This document shows positions 48,144 through 57,155 of a stretch of DNA of 64,000 bases, piece by piece (positions within the stretch are counted from its first letter, which is position 1; each line of letters starts with the position of its first letter). The stretch lies in assembly GCA_020850455.1 (NCBI GenBank), contig JADZEQ010000005.1, forward strand, positions 656,873-720,872. The letters are read 5' to 3'. The translations under genes were made by a program, and so were the position numbers. This DNA comes from Sphingomonadaceae bacterium (GTDB lineage Bacteria; Pseudomonadota; Alphaproteobacteria; Sphingomonadales; Sphingomonadaceae). The notes beneath the pieces were generated by a model that did not search any database, was not told the origin of the DNA, and saw only the letters and a program-made list of their open reading frames with translations.

Positions 48144-49094
48144 TCAAACCGCCACCGGCGCGGCGATATGTGCTTGCGGCGCATAATTTTCGACCGAAAT
48201 ATCTTCAAAAACATAGTCTGAAATCGAAGCGGCCCTCCGCAATCTTAGTCGCGGGTCGCCACCCGGCACGCGTGCCAATTGCTCTGCCACCAGAATATCG
48301 TGATTTTGGTATAAATGGACATCGCCGCCGCTCCACACCAATTTCCCGGCCTGCAAATCACATTGTTGTGCCAGCATATTGGTGAGCAAGGCTGCGGCAA
48401 AAAGGTTGAATGGCAAGCCCAGTGCCACGTCGCAACTGCGCTGAAACAACAAGCAACTCAACCCGCCCGCACTGTCGACATGAAATTGATAGGTCATATG
48501 GCAAGGCGGCAGCGCCATGGCATCCAGTTCCGCCACATTCCAGCCGGTAAAAATGTGACGGCGGGATGCCGGATTGTCACGCAGCGATGACACTAGCGCA
48601 GCAATTTGATCGATTCCGGATGGATCGCGCCGGTATAAATTATCGCCGACGGCATCATATTTGGGCCAGTGCCGCCATTGCGCGCCATAAACGGGACCCA
48701 AATCACCCCACTGCTCGGCGAAATCATCATCGGCCAATATACGCGCTTCAAAATCGTCGCGCGAGACATCTGTCCCCGTCGCGCGCCGATATTTGTCGAG
48801 CGGCCAATCCGTCCAGATGTGCACGCCGTCAGCGACCAGCGGGCGAATGTTGCGACTACCGCTCAAAAACCACAGCAATTCGCGCGCCGCGGCCTTCCAA
48901 TAGACGCGTTTGGTCGTCAGCAAAGGCAAGCGCCCGCCGCGCAAATCAAAGCTGAGCGATTCGCCGAACAGGCTACGCGTGCCGACCCCTGTCCGGTCGA
49001 TACGCGCGTCGCCATCCGTCCAAATACGGCGCATCAGATCCAGATATTGCCATTCATAATGCGGGGCTGCACCCGCTACATTTCCCTGCCACAT
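48144..49094 (-). CDS. thyA: Thymidylate synthase
   Basis: 316 residues, the longer ThyA form. DRTGVGTRSLFGESLSFDLR near the N-terminus binds dUMP; the catalytic Cys is in LPPCHMTYQFHV; RSCDVALGLPFNLFAAALL and HLYQNH are also diagnostic. It makes dTMP from dUMP with methylene-THF. ATG at 49094 (MWQGNV) is used; in-frame codons upstream give a hydrophobic stretch unrelated to the family. It follows the same strand as the bkd genes but is transcribed towards their AT-rich leader. Confidence 0.94.
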   Translation of the reverse strand: MWQGNVAGAAPHYEWQYLDLMRRIWTDGDARIDRTGVGTRSLFGESLSFDLRGGRLPLLTTKRVYWKAAARELLWFLSGSRNIRPLVADGVHIWTDWPLDKYRRATGTDVSRDDFEARILADDDFAEQWGDLGPVYGAQWRHWPKYDAVGDNLYRRDPSGIDQIAALVSSLRDNPASRRHIFTGWNVAELDAMALPPCHMTYQFHVDSAGGLSCLLFQRSCDVALGLPFNLFAAALLTNMLAQQCDLQAGKLVWSGGDVHLYQNHDILVAEQLARVPGGDPRLRLRRAASISDYVFEDISVENYAPQAHIAAPVAV

Positions 49095-49220
49095 GGGTGC
49101 AGCATAGAGCGCCCGTTCCAAAAGCAAAGGGGGGCTGAATAGCAAGGCGGCACCGCAAATCCATCCAATCTGGTGCAAAATACTCTTGGCCGACCGCACC
49201 CTTGTGCGCATCACCACGCC

Positions 49221-49700
49221 ATGCGAGCCAGACAATGGATGGATGCCGCGATGGACGAATTATTCGCCCTGCATTTTGATGCTTGCGACGGCGAAATTTT
49301 TTTGGCCGCATCCACCAATATTTTTGGCTGTTTGACCGGCTTTGCTGAAGTTTGCGGCACCGCAAGTGCCGTACACGGCACGCTACGCGCGGTTCGGCGC
49401 GCGCTGCAATCTGGTGACGCGCAATATCTATGGGTCGCGCACAACCACCCGGACAATTCCGTGGCCATATCCAACAGCGACTATGTGCTGACCGAACGCA
49501 TCGCAACGCTCGCCCGACTGCTTGCTGTGCAATTTGTCGACCATCGCCTCTTCGTTGCCACCCGTTTTCACAGCATCTGCCATGGCGAGCCTGTCCTGCC
49601 GCATTTCCCGCTTGCCATGGCGCAATGCGCTTCCTATAGCGCCGCCCTGCCTCATGCCGGGGTGCCAGAAATGGCTTACGGCGTTTCGGTCGGGGAGTAG
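49221..49700 (+). CDS. RadC-like JAB/JAMM domain protein
   Basis: 159 residues from ATG 49221 (ATGs at 49239 and 49251 are alternatives). The core VAHNHPDNSVAISNSD matches the JAMM zinc motif HxH-x7-SxxD as in RadC (HNHPSG...SxxD), and ERIATLARLLAVQFVDHRLFVA corresponds to the following RadC helix and strand. The N-terminal helix-hairpin-helix part of full RadC (about 220 residues) is missing. The reading frame continues to a TAG at 49698-49700, ten bases inside tRNA-Pro, so the C-terminal 50 residues may be a replaced tail. Function unknown. Confidence 0.72.
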   Translation: MRARQWMDAAMDELFALHFDACDGEIFLAASTNIFGCLTGFAEVCGTASAVHGTLRAVRRALQSGDAQYLWVAHNHPDNSVAISNSDYVLTERIATLARLLAVQFVDHRLFVATRFHSICHGEPVLPHFPLAMAQCASYSAALPHAGVPEMAYGVSVGE

Positions 49701-49767
49701 CTCAGCCTGGTAGAGCACTGTCTTCGGGAGGCAGGGGCCGGAGGTTCGAATCCTCTCTCCCCGACCA
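49691..49767 (+). tRNA. tRNA-Pro (anticodon CGG)
   Basis: 77 bases with CCA. Acceptor CGGGGAG/CTCCCCG, D arm GCTCAGCCTGGTAGAGC, anticodon stem CTGTC/GGCAG with loop TTCGGGA giving CGG, T arm GGAGG-TTCGAAT-CCTCT, discriminator A. Its first ten bases are also the end of the preceding JAB-domain gene. Confidence 0.95.
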
Positions 49768-49880
49768 TATTTCTTCACCCGGTTAGCCGGTGCTGCTTCT
49801 TTACTTGACCGCCGAAGTTTTTCGCGCGAACCGCGCAACCGCCAGCATTAACTTTCTTGGTGGCTTGGCGGGGGGCACAG

Positions 49881-50882
49881 ATGCAACATCCATTCACAGT
49901 CATGGTTTCGGGCGGCGCGGGCTATATTGGTAGCCACGCGGTTTTGGCGTTGCGCGATGCTGGCTGGAAAGTCGTGGTCGTCGATAATTTGGTTACCGGC
50001 TTTGATTGGGCTGTTCCTGCCGATGTGCCATTGGTGGTTACGAACATTGCGGATCAAGCGGTCATCGCAGCGACTATTCGCGAATATGGGGTTGGTGCGG
50101 TGATGCATTTTGCCGGTTCGGTAGTCGTACCGGAATCGGTCGAAAATCCGCTGAAATATTATCGCAATAATACGGCCGCCACGGCAGCCCTGCTCGAAGC
50201 CACGGTAGCGGGCGGGGTGCGCCATTTCATATTTTCCTCCACCGCGGCAACCTATGGCATACCAAAGGTCATCCCGGTGGCGGAGGATTCGCCGCAACAG
50301 CCGATCAACCCCTATGGCATGTCCAAATTGATGACAGAGGCGATGTTGCGCGACGTCGCCGCCGCCCATCCGGTTAACTTTTGCGCGCTGCGCTACTTCA
50401 ATGTCGCAGGGGCAGACCCGCAAGGCCGCAGCGGCCAGTCAACCGCCGGGGCAACGCACCTCATCAAAGTCGCGGTCGAGGCCGCCACCGGCAAACGCGA
50501 CCATGTCGCCATTTTCGGCACAGATTTTGACACGCCCGACGGCACCGGGGTGCGCGACTATATCCATGTCAGCGACCTTGCCGCCGCACATGTGCTGGCG
50601 TTGGGGGCGCTGATGGCAAACCCGCAGCAATCGCATTTTATGAATTGCGGCTATGGCCGTGGCTATTCGGTAACCGAAGTATGTGATGCCGTCGATCGCG
50701 TCACCAATTTGGAAATCAAGCGCATTGCCGCGCCGCGCCGCGCTGGCGACCCCGATGCTTTGGTTGCGGATAATGGGCGTATCCGCGCCACCTTGCCATG
50801 GCAGCCGCAATATGACGACCTGGATCTTATTGTCCGCGACGCGCTGGCGTGGGAGCGCAAATTGGCAGAAATGGGCAGGTAG
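49881..50882 (+). CDS. galE: UDP-glucose 4-epimerase
   Basis: 333 residues, short-chain dehydrogenase fold. The NAD site is GGAGYIGSHAVLAL, the catalytic triad is in FIFSSTAATYG and NPYGMSKL (YxxxK), and RYFNVAGADPQGR and GTGVRDYIHVSDLAAAH are GalE hallmarks. It interconverts UDP-glucose and UDP-galactose for surface polysaccharides. ATG at 49881 precedes MQHPFTVMVSGG; starts further upstream add non-family residues. Confidence 0.93.
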   Translation: MQHPFTVMVSGGAGYIGSHAVLALRDAGWKVVVVDNLVTGFDWAVPADVPLVVTNIADQAVIAATIREYGVGAVMHFAGSVVVPESVENPLKYYRNNTAATAALLEATVAGGVRHFIFSSTAATYGIPKVIPVAEDSPQQPINPYGMSKLMTEAMLRDVAAAHPVNFCALRYFNVAGADPQGRSGQSTAGATHLIKVAVEAATGKRDHVAIFGTDFDTPDGTGVRDYIHVSDLAAAHVLALGALMANPQQSHFMNCGYGRGYSVTEVCDAVDRVTNLEIKRIAAPRRAGDPDALVADNGRIRATLPWQPQYDDLDLIVRDALAWERKLAEMGR

Positions 50883-50899
50883 CGCGGGCGGAGAAAATT

Positions 50900-50989
50900 T
50901 GGCGGAGAGGGTGGGATTCGAACCCACGATACAGTTGCCCGTATGCCGCATTTCGAGTGCGGTGCTTTCGACCTCTCAGCCACCTCTCC
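50900..50989 (-). tRNA. tRNA-Ser (anticodon CGA)
   Basis: Minus strand, 90 bases with CCA, class II. Acceptor GGAGAGG pairs CCTCTCC, anticodon stem CCGCA/TGCGG holds CGA, a long variable arm is present, and the T-loop is TTCGAAT. Reads UCG. It lies 17 bases beyond the galE stop on the opposite strand. Confidence 0.95.
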
Positions 50990-51095
50990 GCAGCACAGAC
51001 GTTCGCAATTTGGCGCGAAGGACTGTTGGTCGGGGGCGGCCATTAACGAAAGCCGTCCGGCTTGCCAAGCGCCTAATCGCCACTACATAGCGGCG

Positions 51096-51482
51096 ATGGA
51101 AAAAAACATGGCAGATTCAACCGACGACAAGATGATGAACAACCCCGCGCTGCCCTTGGTTGCAGAGGCACGCTTTGGCTTGGGCGATGTTGTGCGCCAC
51201 CGCCTGTTCGATTTTCGCGGGGTGATTTTTGATATCGACCCCATCTTTGCCAACAGCGAAGAATGGTATGAGGCAATCCCGGCGGAAATTCGCCCGGCCA
51301 AGGACCAGCCCTTTTACCACCTGTTCGCAGTCAATGACGACAGCAGCTATATCGCCTATGTCAGCCAGCAAAATCTGGTGTCGGATCGCGCGGGCGGCCC
51401 GGTCAACCACCCCTCTATCCCCGACCTCTTCCATGATTTTGACAGCGGGCGCTATGCTTTGCGCGCGCGGCACCGTAATTAG
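51096..51482 (+). CDS. hspQ: Heat shock protein HspQ
   Basis: 128 residues (family about 105 plus an N-terminal extension). EARFGLGDVVRHRLFDFRGVIFDIDP, EWYEAIPAE, QPFYHLFA and AYVSQQNLV match HspQ, formerly the hemimethylated-DNA-binding YccV domain. In enterobacteria it is a Lon specificity factor. ATGs at 51096 and 51108 are both possible. The stop overlaps the convergent ABC permease by four bases. Confidence 0.85.
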   Translation: MEKNMADSTDDKMMNNPALPLVAEARFGLGDVVRHRLFDFRGVIFDIDPIFANSEEWYEAIPAEIRPAKDQPFYHLFAVNDDSSYIAYVSQQNLVSDRAGGPVNHPSIPDLFHDFDSGRYALRARHRN

Positions 51483-52342
51483 GGTTTAAGCTTCCACCCC
51501 GACCGCAAAAGCAGATAACAAGCCAGCCCCAGCAGCAGGTTGAAACCCAGCAATATCGCGATGCCGCTGCTGATGACTATGTCGGCACTGCCAATGAAGC
51601 CATAACGGAACCCCGAAATCGCATAGTGAAACGGGTTCGCCTGCATCACCGTGGCGAATGCCGGGTTCAACCGATCAATCGTATAAAAAGTCCCCGACAA
51701 CAGCGACAGGGGCAGGACGACAAAATTGGTAATTGCGGCAGCATGGTCAAACTTCTCTGCCCAGATCGACGTCAATAACCCCATAAAGCCGAGCATGGCC
51801 GCCGCGAGCACACCAAACACCAACACTGCCCAGAAATGCGCAATGCCCAAATGCACATCGGGCCACACCAGCATCACCGCAAAAATGGCACCGCCAACCA
51901 GTAAGGCGCGTGTGACCGCGGCCCCCACCAGCGCCAGCAATAGCTCCAGTTCGGACAATGGCGGCATCAGATAATCGACGATCGTTCCCTGCAATTTTCC
52001 AACCAGCACCGAAAAGCTGCTATTGGCAAAACTGTTGGTCATCATCGCCATGGCAATCAGACCGGGGGCAAGAAATGTTGCCAAATTAACCCCCAATATC
52101 TGAAAATCGCCGCGGCCCAAGGCGACGGTAAAAATGATCAGATAGAGCAAGGTGGTCATCGCCGGAGCCCAGATCGTCTGCAGCTGCACCTTGATAAAAC
52201 GGCGCACCTCCTTCATATAGAGGGCAGACATCCCAGCCCAATTCACCCTGCCGATGGTCGGCCGCGATGCAAAGGCGGCTTGCATTTGCATTGTTTCGGG
52301 GGATTGGCTGGGTGATGTATTTTTTTGGGGCTGGTCGGGCAT
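51479..52342 (-). CDS. ABC-2 type transporter permease
   Basis: 287 residues from ATG 52342. After a soluble N-terminus with WAGMSALYMKEVRRFIKVQLQTIWAPAMTTLLYLIIF, six hydrophobic segments follow the ABC-2 pattern, including LLSGTFYTIDRLNP and ANPFHYAISGFRYGFIG. Drug, polysaccharide or lipid export are typical roles. No ATPase gene is adjacent, so its partner is elsewhere. It diverges from gcrA with 81 bases between starts. Confidence 0.85.
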   Translation of the reverse strand: MPDQPQKNTSPSQSPETMQMQAAFASRPTIGRVNWAGMSALYMKEVRRFIKVQLQTIWAPAMTTLLYLIIFTVALGRGDFQILGVNLATFLAPGLIAMAMMTNSFANSSFSVLVGKLQGTIVDYLMPPLSELELLLALVGAAVTRALLVGGAIFAVMLVWPDVHLGIAHFWAVLVFGVLAAAMLGFMGLLTSIWAEKFDHAAAITNFVVLPLSLLSGTFYTIDRLNPAFATVMQANPFHYAISGFRYGFIGSADIVISSGIAILLGFNLLLGLACYLLLRSGWKLKP

Positions 52343-52423
52343 CAATAGTTCGCCTATCGGCTTCGCCGGATGAACGCAAGCGGCGCTCAATATAGCCGCG
52401 TGAAGAAAGGCTCAACGCCAACA

Positions 52424-53158
52424 ATGTCTTGGACCGACGAACGCATTGATACGCTGCGCACCCTTTGGGAAAAGGGGCTGACGGCCAGCCAGATTGCTGA
52501 ATCCTTGGGCGGCGTCAGCCGTAACGCCGTAATTGGTAAGGCGCATCGATTGGGGCTGAAGGCCCGTCCCAGCCCGGTCAAGGCAGCCGAAGACGGTGCG
52601 GCGGCTCGCCCCGCGAAAACGGTGGCAAAACCCGTTGTTGCGCGACCGCCCGTTGCCAAGCCGGCGGCGCCCAGACCGGCGCCCACCGTCGAACGCACAC
52701 CCGTGCGCGCCGCACCCGAACGCCCATCCACCGCGAATCGCGCTGCCACAGCCCCCAGCCCGGCACCACAGGCCGCCCCCGAAGCGTCCGCACCCGCTGC
52801 TGCGCAGCCAAAGGATGATGCGCCACGCATGGTGTCCATCGGCCCGGGCGGCTTCATCCGCCAGGGGCCGGGCGACCAGCAGGCCCCGATTCCGCCCGCG
52901 CCGCCGCGCCGCCGCGTGCCCGCCAAACCAAGCCCCGAAATTGCCGACAAAACCAGCCTGCTTGATTTGAATGAACGCATTTGCCGCTGGCCGATGGGCC
53001 ATCCGGGCGAAGCGGATTTTCATTTTTGCGGTGCCGCGGTTAACCCCGGCTTCCCCTATTGCGTGGAACATTGCGGACGCGCTTTTCAGGCGCAAATGCC
53101 GCGCGGCACCCGGCGTCCGCCCCCGCCGCCACCCTTTGGCGGCCCACGCGTACGCTGA
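52424..53158 (+). CDS. gcrA: GcrA cell cycle regulator
   Basis: 244 residues. The N-terminal helix-turn-helix SWTDERIDTLRTLWEKGLTASQIAESLGGVSRNAVIGKAHRLGL is the GcrA DNA-binding domain. The C-terminus has the conserved CRWPMGHPGEADFHFCG and YCVEHC, the sigma-70-binding region. GcrA acts with housekeeping RNA polymerase at CcrM-methylated promoters in alphaproteobacteria. The Ala/Pro-rich linker (about 50-185) is longer than in Caulobacter GcrA (about 170 residues in total). No GANTC site was found in the intergenic region. Confidence 0.94.
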   Translation: MSWTDERIDTLRTLWEKGLTASQIAESLGGVSRNAVIGKAHRLGLKARPSPVKAAEDGAAARPAKTVAKPVVARPPVAKPAAPRPAPTVERTPVRAAPERPSTANRAATAPSPAPQAAPEASAPAAAQPKDDAPRMVSIGPGGFIRQGPGDQQAPIPPAPPRRRVPAKPSPEIADKTSLLDLNERICRWPMGHPGEADFHFCGAAVNPGFPYCVEHCGRAFQAQMPRGTRRPPPPPPFGGPRVR

Positions 53159-53170
53159 CCGCAACCGGCG

Positions 53171-53575
53171 TTGGCATATAGCCACCCATTTGCCGAACTA
53201 ATCGGCCTGACGTTGGACGTTTCGGGGGATGTTTCTGGCGATATTTCTGGTGGTGGCGTGACGGCGCATCTCACCATCGATCCATCGCGTCACCACAACC
53301 CCAATGGGGTGGCGCATGGTGCGGTGGCCTATGCCATGGTGGATACGGCAATTGGCAGCGCCATCATGCGCCAATTGCCCGACGGCATGGGCTGCGCGAC
53401 CTTGTCGATCACCATCAACTACCTCGCGCCCATCCGCACTGGCGCCATATCATGCACGGCGAAAGTGACGCATTTGGGGCGGCGTTTTGCCAATGGCAGC
53501 GCCGACGTATTTGTCGACGGCGCGCTGGTCGCCAACGCCAACGGCAATTTCGCGCTGTTCGAACCCAAGCCCTGA
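53171..53575 (+). CDS. PaaI family hotdog thioesterase
   Basis: 134 residues. HHNPNGVAHGAVAYAMVDTAIGSA is the hotdog central helix with its conserved HG, and ATLSITINYLAPIRTGAISCTAKVTHLGRRFANG is the following sheet. It probably hydrolyses a small acyl-CoA; the substrate is unknown. The start is TTG at 53171, with no clear ribosome site, 12 bases after gcrA. A small in-frame VSGD/VSGD/ISG repeat occurs at residues 17-27. Confidence 0.8.
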   Translation: MAYSHPFAELIGLTLDVSGDVSGDISGGGVTAHLTIDPSRHHNPNGVAHGAVAYAMVDTAIGSAIMRQLPDGMGCATLSITINYLAPIRTGAISCTAKVTHLGRRFANGSADVFVDGALVANANGNFALFEPKP

Positions 53576-53625
53576 GCCAATATGCCGCTTGCATCGTGGA
53601 CTCACGCACCGCTAAGGCACGGGGC

Positions 53626-55605
53626 ATGAGTGACGATCTGTTTGATGCCCTGCCCAAGGGTGGGCAAAATTACGATGCTTCGGACATTGAGGTGCTGGAG
53701 GGGCTGGAACCGGTACGCCGCCGCCCCGGCATGTATGTTGGCGGCACCGATGATCGCGCGCTCCACCACCTCGCCGCCGAAGTGCTCGACAATAGTATGG
53801 ACGAAGCGGTGGCGGGCCATGCCACGCGTATCGAGGTGGTGTTGGATGTTGGAAACCGCCTGACCATCACCGACAATGGGCGCGGCATTCCGGTGGACCC
53901 GCACCCGAAATTTCCCGGCAAATCGGCACTCGAGGTGATTTTGACGACGCTCCATTCCGGCGGCAAGTTTGAAGGCAAGGCCTATGCTACTTCAGGCGGG
54001 TTGCACGGCGTCGGGGTCAGCGTGGTCAACGCGCTGTCGGTCGAAACACAGGTGGAGGTTGCACGCGCGCGCCAATTATTCCGCCAGTGCTTCGCGCAAG
54101 GCAAGGCGCTGGGGCCGGTCGAATCCTTGGGGCCAACCCCCAATCGGCGCGGAACAAGCGTCAGCTTCATTCCCGACCCACAGATTTTCGGCGACCATGC
54201 ACGTTTTAAACCGCAGCGACTATATCGGCTGGCACGATCCAAAGCCTATTTATTCGCTGGGGTGGAAATCCGCTGGAAATGCGCGGCAGAACTGATTGGC
54301 GATGACACACCGGCAGAGGCGGTTTTTCAATTCCCCGGTGGGTTGGCTGATCATTTGCGCGAACAAATCGGCACGCGCGAATGCGCGACGGCAGAGGCGT
54401 TCACCGGTGCACAAAGCTTTGGCGACGACCAAGGGCGCGTCGAGTGGGCCGTGGCTTGGCCCTTGTGGTCCGACGGCAGCTATAGCTGGTATTGCAACAC
54501 CATCCCCACCCCCGACGGCGGCACGCATGAAGCCGGGCTACGTGCGGCATTGACCAAAGGATTGCGCGCCTTTGGCGAATTGGTCGGGCAGCGCAAGGCC
54601 AAGGATTTGACAGCAGATGATGTGTTGAACGGCTGCGAATCCATGCTCTCCCTTTTCATTCGCGATCCCCAATTTCAAAGCCAAACCAAGGACCGGTTGA
54701 CCAGTCCCGAAGCAACACGCCTCGTCGAAGCGGCGATACGCGACCATTTCGACCACTGGCTGTCGGGCAATGTAGAACGCGGGCGTGCGCTGCTCGGCCT
54801 TGTGCTGGAGAGGATGGACGAACGGCTCAAACGTCGCGCGGAGCGTGAAGTTAAACGCAAAACCGCGACCAGCGCGCGCAAATTGCGCCTGCCCGGAAAG
54901 CTGACCGACTGCGCCAATGACGGGCCAGAAGGGACTGAATTATTCATCGTTGAAGGGGACAGCGCGGGCGGCAGCGCCAAGCAAGCGCGCGACCGCAAAA
55001 CGCAGGCGATATTGCCCATTCGCGGTAAAATATTGAACGTCGCATCGGCCAGCGCCGACAAAATTCGCGCTAACAGTGAAATTGCTGACCTTGCGTTGGC
55101 ATTGGGTTGCGGCATGCGCAAGGAATGCGATGCGGACCGGCTGCGCTATGAACGTATCGTCATCATGACCGATGCCGACGTGGATGGCGCGCACATCGCC
55201 ACCTTGCTGATGACCTTCTTCTTCCAGGAGATGCCCGACATCGTTCGGCGCGGGCATGTCTATTTGGCACAGCCGCCGCTCTATCGGCTGACCGCAGGCA
55301 AGGACAGCGCCTATGCGCGTGATGAACAGCAGCGCGTCGAGTTGGAATCGGGCCGATTCAAGGGCAAAAAGGTTGATGTTTCGCGCTTTAAGGGTCTGGG
55401 GGAAATGATGCCGGCCCAGTTACGCGAAACGACGATGGCGCCCGAAAGCCGATCTTTACTGCGCGTCACCCTGCCCCAGGAATATGAAGAACGCACCAGC
55501 GTCAAGGATCTGGTCGATCGGTTGATGGGTAAAAACCCCGAACATCGATTTCAGTTCATTCAAGCCAATGCCGCTACCATCGATGATGCGGTAATCGACG
55601 CCTGA
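53626..55605 (+). CDS. parE: DNA topoisomerase IV subunit B
   Basis: 659 residues. The GHKL ATPase motifs EVLDNSMDEAVAGH, DNGRGIPVD and GGLHGVGVSVVNAL are present. The TOPRIM domain has FIVEGDSAGGSAKQARDRKTQAILPIRGKILNV and IMTDADVDGAHIATLL. Decatenates replicated chromosomes with ParC. It is ParE rather than GyrB by length and the absence of the GyrB C-terminal insert. ATG at 53626 is preceded by GGGG; longer starts run through the thioesterase gene. Confidence 0.93.
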   Translation: MSDDLFDALPKGGQNYDASDIEVLEGLEPVRRRPGMYVGGTDDRALHHLAAEVLDNSMDEAVAGHATRIEVVLDVGNRLTITDNGRGIPVDPHPKFPGKSALEVILTTLHSGGKFEGKAYATSGGLHGVGVSVVNALSVETQVEVARARQLFRQCFAQGKALGPVESLGPTPNRRGTSVSFIPDPQIFGDHARFKPQRLYRLARSKAYLFAGVEIRWKCAAELIGDDTPAEAVFQFPGGLADHLREQIGTRECATAEAFTGAQSFGDDQGRVEWAVAWPLWSDGSYSWYCNTIPTPDGGTHEAGLRAALTKGLRAFGELVGQRKAKDLTADDVLNGCESMLSLFIRDPQFQSQTKDRLTSPEATRLVEAAIRDHFDHWLSGNVERGRALLGLVLERMDERLKRRAEREVKRKTATSARKLRLPGKLTDCANDGPEGTELFIVEGDSAGGSAKQARDRKTQAILPIRGKILNVASASADKIRANSEIADLALALGCGMRKECDADRLRYERIVIMTDADVDGAHIATLLMTFFFQEMPDIVRRGHVYLAQPPLYRLTAGKDSAYARDEQQRVELESGRFKGKKVDVSRFKGLGEMMPAQLRETTMAPESRSLLRVTLPQEYEERTSVKDLVDRLMGKNPEHRFQFIQANAATIDDAVIDA

Positions 55606-55612
55606 TTTGACC

Positions 55613-55939
55613 TTATCTGATTTGATTGACCAATTGGTTGGCCAGTCGTTCATTTTCCTCACGCGCAATACCGGGGATTAGGATCGCATCGACCAACACC
55701 CAAATGACCAGCACAATCCAGCCTGTGAGCAACGGAATCCACCCCAGCAGACCCAGCAACAATTGTGCAATCGCGCTGCCATTGCGCCCCAAATAGAAAC
55801 GGTGGACACCCAGACCGCCGAGAAAAAACCACAGCAAATAGGATAAGCCAACCGATTTGGAATTGGCCTGATAAATCATGTTGGCGCGCGACTGCGCCCG
55901 GGTTGAAACCAGCCTGTCCATCCGGTCAAGATCACGCAT
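55613..55939 (-). CDS. TM2 domain-containing protein
   Basis: 108 residues. The TM2 signature SYLLWFFLGGLGVHRFYLGRNGSAIAQLLLG spans two helices with the DRF-like HRFYLG turn, and a third hydrophobic segment follows (WIVLVIWVLVDAILIPG). Function unknown in bacteria. ATG at 55939 lies two bases after the LysR-type gene stop, so it ends that operon; convergent with parE seven bases away. Confidence 0.8.
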   Translation of the reverse strand: MRDLDRMDRLVSTRAQSRANMIYQANSKSVGLSYLLWFFLGGLGVHRFYLGRNGSAIAQLLLGLLGWIPLLTGWIVLVIWVLVDAILIPGIAREENERLANQLVNQIR

Positions 55940-55941
55940 GC

Positions 55942-56742
55942 TTAACCCTCCATCAGCGTGGCCACCAATGCCCTGACCTTCTTCTGCCGCCATTGTGGGG
56001 TCGGCGCAAGCAGCCAGCACGATGCTTGCGCGCCAACCGCCCGGTCGATCACCCGAACCCGCCCCGCTGCGATGTCACTCGCCGCCAATATTTCGGGTAT
56101 CTTGGCCTGCCCCAGCCCCGTAATTACCGCATCGAGCGCCAATCCCGCATCCGCGACATGCAATATGGCGCGATCATCCGCATTGCCCGCGCCCTCGCCC
56201 GTCCAGATGATATGGAGGTCGCCGTCACCCGCAAGTGGCGCGATATGCACCATCGTGCCATCGTCGAGCGCCGCGCCCTCCAAATCTCCCGGATCATTTG
56301 CCCAGCGCAACGCTAGGTCCAGATTTGCCTCCGTAAAGTCGAGTATATTGTCGGCGGCAATCAGCCGAAATTGCAATTCGGGGTCAGCAGCGCTCAAACC
56401 CGCCAAGCGCGGCATCAACCAACGCTGCGTCAAATCGCGCGGTGCGGCAATGGTCAGCGACTTGGATGATTGCCCAGCGCGCATCAGCGTCACCGATTCT
56501 TCAAACTTCAGAAAACCGCTGCGTAGCGCATCCAGCCCCGCCTCTGCCTCGGCGGTCAGTTCCAGCCCTTTGGGCGTCCGGCGGAACAGAACAACACCCA
56601 GCACATCCTCCAGCGCGCGCACCTGCTGGCCCACCGCAGCCGGTGTGACCGCCAGTTCATCCGCCGCGCGGGTGAAATTAAGGTGACGCGCCGCAGCATC
56701 AAAAACGCGCAGGGCGTTGAGCGGCAAATGGGTGCGCTTCAT
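55942..56742 (-). CDS. LysR family transcriptional regulator
   Basis: 266 residues. The winged helix-turn-helix NALRVFDAAARHLNFTRAADELAVTPAAVGQQVRALEDVLG lies at residues 8-50, and the rest is a LysR substrate-binding domain (GcvA-like), somewhat shorter than the usual 290-300. The effector is unknown. It is cotranscribed with apaG (four-base overlap) rather than divergent from a target, so the targets are not evident here. Confidence 0.87.
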   Translation of the reverse strand: MKRTHLPLNALRVFDAAARHLNFTRAADELAVTPAAVGQQVRALEDVLGVVLFRRTPKGLELTAEAEAGLDALRSGFLKFEESVTLMRAGQSSKSLTIAAPRDLTQRWLMPRLAGLSAADPELQFRLIAADNILDFTEANLDLALRWANDPGDLEGAALDDGTMVHIAPLAGDGDLHIIWTGEGAGNADDRAILHVADAGLALDAVITGLGQAKIPEILAASDIAAGRVRVIDRAVGAQASCWLLAPTPQWRQKKVRALVATLMEG

Positions 56743-57140
56743 TGGCTAACCGTCGGTACCGTCAACGGAAACCGCGGGATGGCGACGCGAAACCGCTGCG
56801 ATGCACCGTCCAGCATAACAAAATGGCCCTTCATATGGCCGCTGGGCGTCGCCAAGGGGCAGGCCGAAACATAATCATACGCACCGCCGGGCTCGATCAT
56901 CGGTTGCTCGCCGATCACCCCCTCACCCTCCACGATATGGAGCGCACCGCCGCCATCGGTAATCTCCCAATGACGCGAACGCAGTTGCACCACATCATCG
57001 CGGTGATTTTCGATACGGATGTGATAGGCCCAATACCAGCGCCCCTGTGTCGCCTGTGATTGTTCGGGCAAAAAGCTGACAGCTACGCGCACACAGACAC
57101 CTGCGGTCGTTTGTGCATGTGGATAGAGCGCGCCGATCAT
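56739..57140 (-). CDS. apaG: ApaG domain protein
   Basis: 133 residues, fibronectin-III-like ApaG fold. YHIRIENHRDDVVQLRSRHWEITDGGG, GVIGEQPMIEPGGAYDYVSACPLATPSGHMKGHF are the family signatures. It has been linked to Co/Mg resistance and Ap4A levels, without a firm mechanism. Follows metZ by 15 bases on the same strand. Confidence 0.9.
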   Translation of the reverse strand: MIGALYPHAQTTAGVCVRVAVSFLPEQSQATQGRWYWAYHIRIENHRDDVVQLRSRHWEITDGGGALHIVEGEGVIGEQPMIEPGGAYDYVSACPLATPSGHMKGHFVMLDGASQRFRVAIPRFPLTVPTVSQ

Positions 57141-57155
57141 CCGGGCAACCTGCGC

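Noticed and set aside
53218-53255. Short tandem repeat in the thioesterase gene (VSGD/VSGD/ISG)
   Set aside because: In frame, only about two and a half units, and compatible with a surface loop; no evidence of variability.
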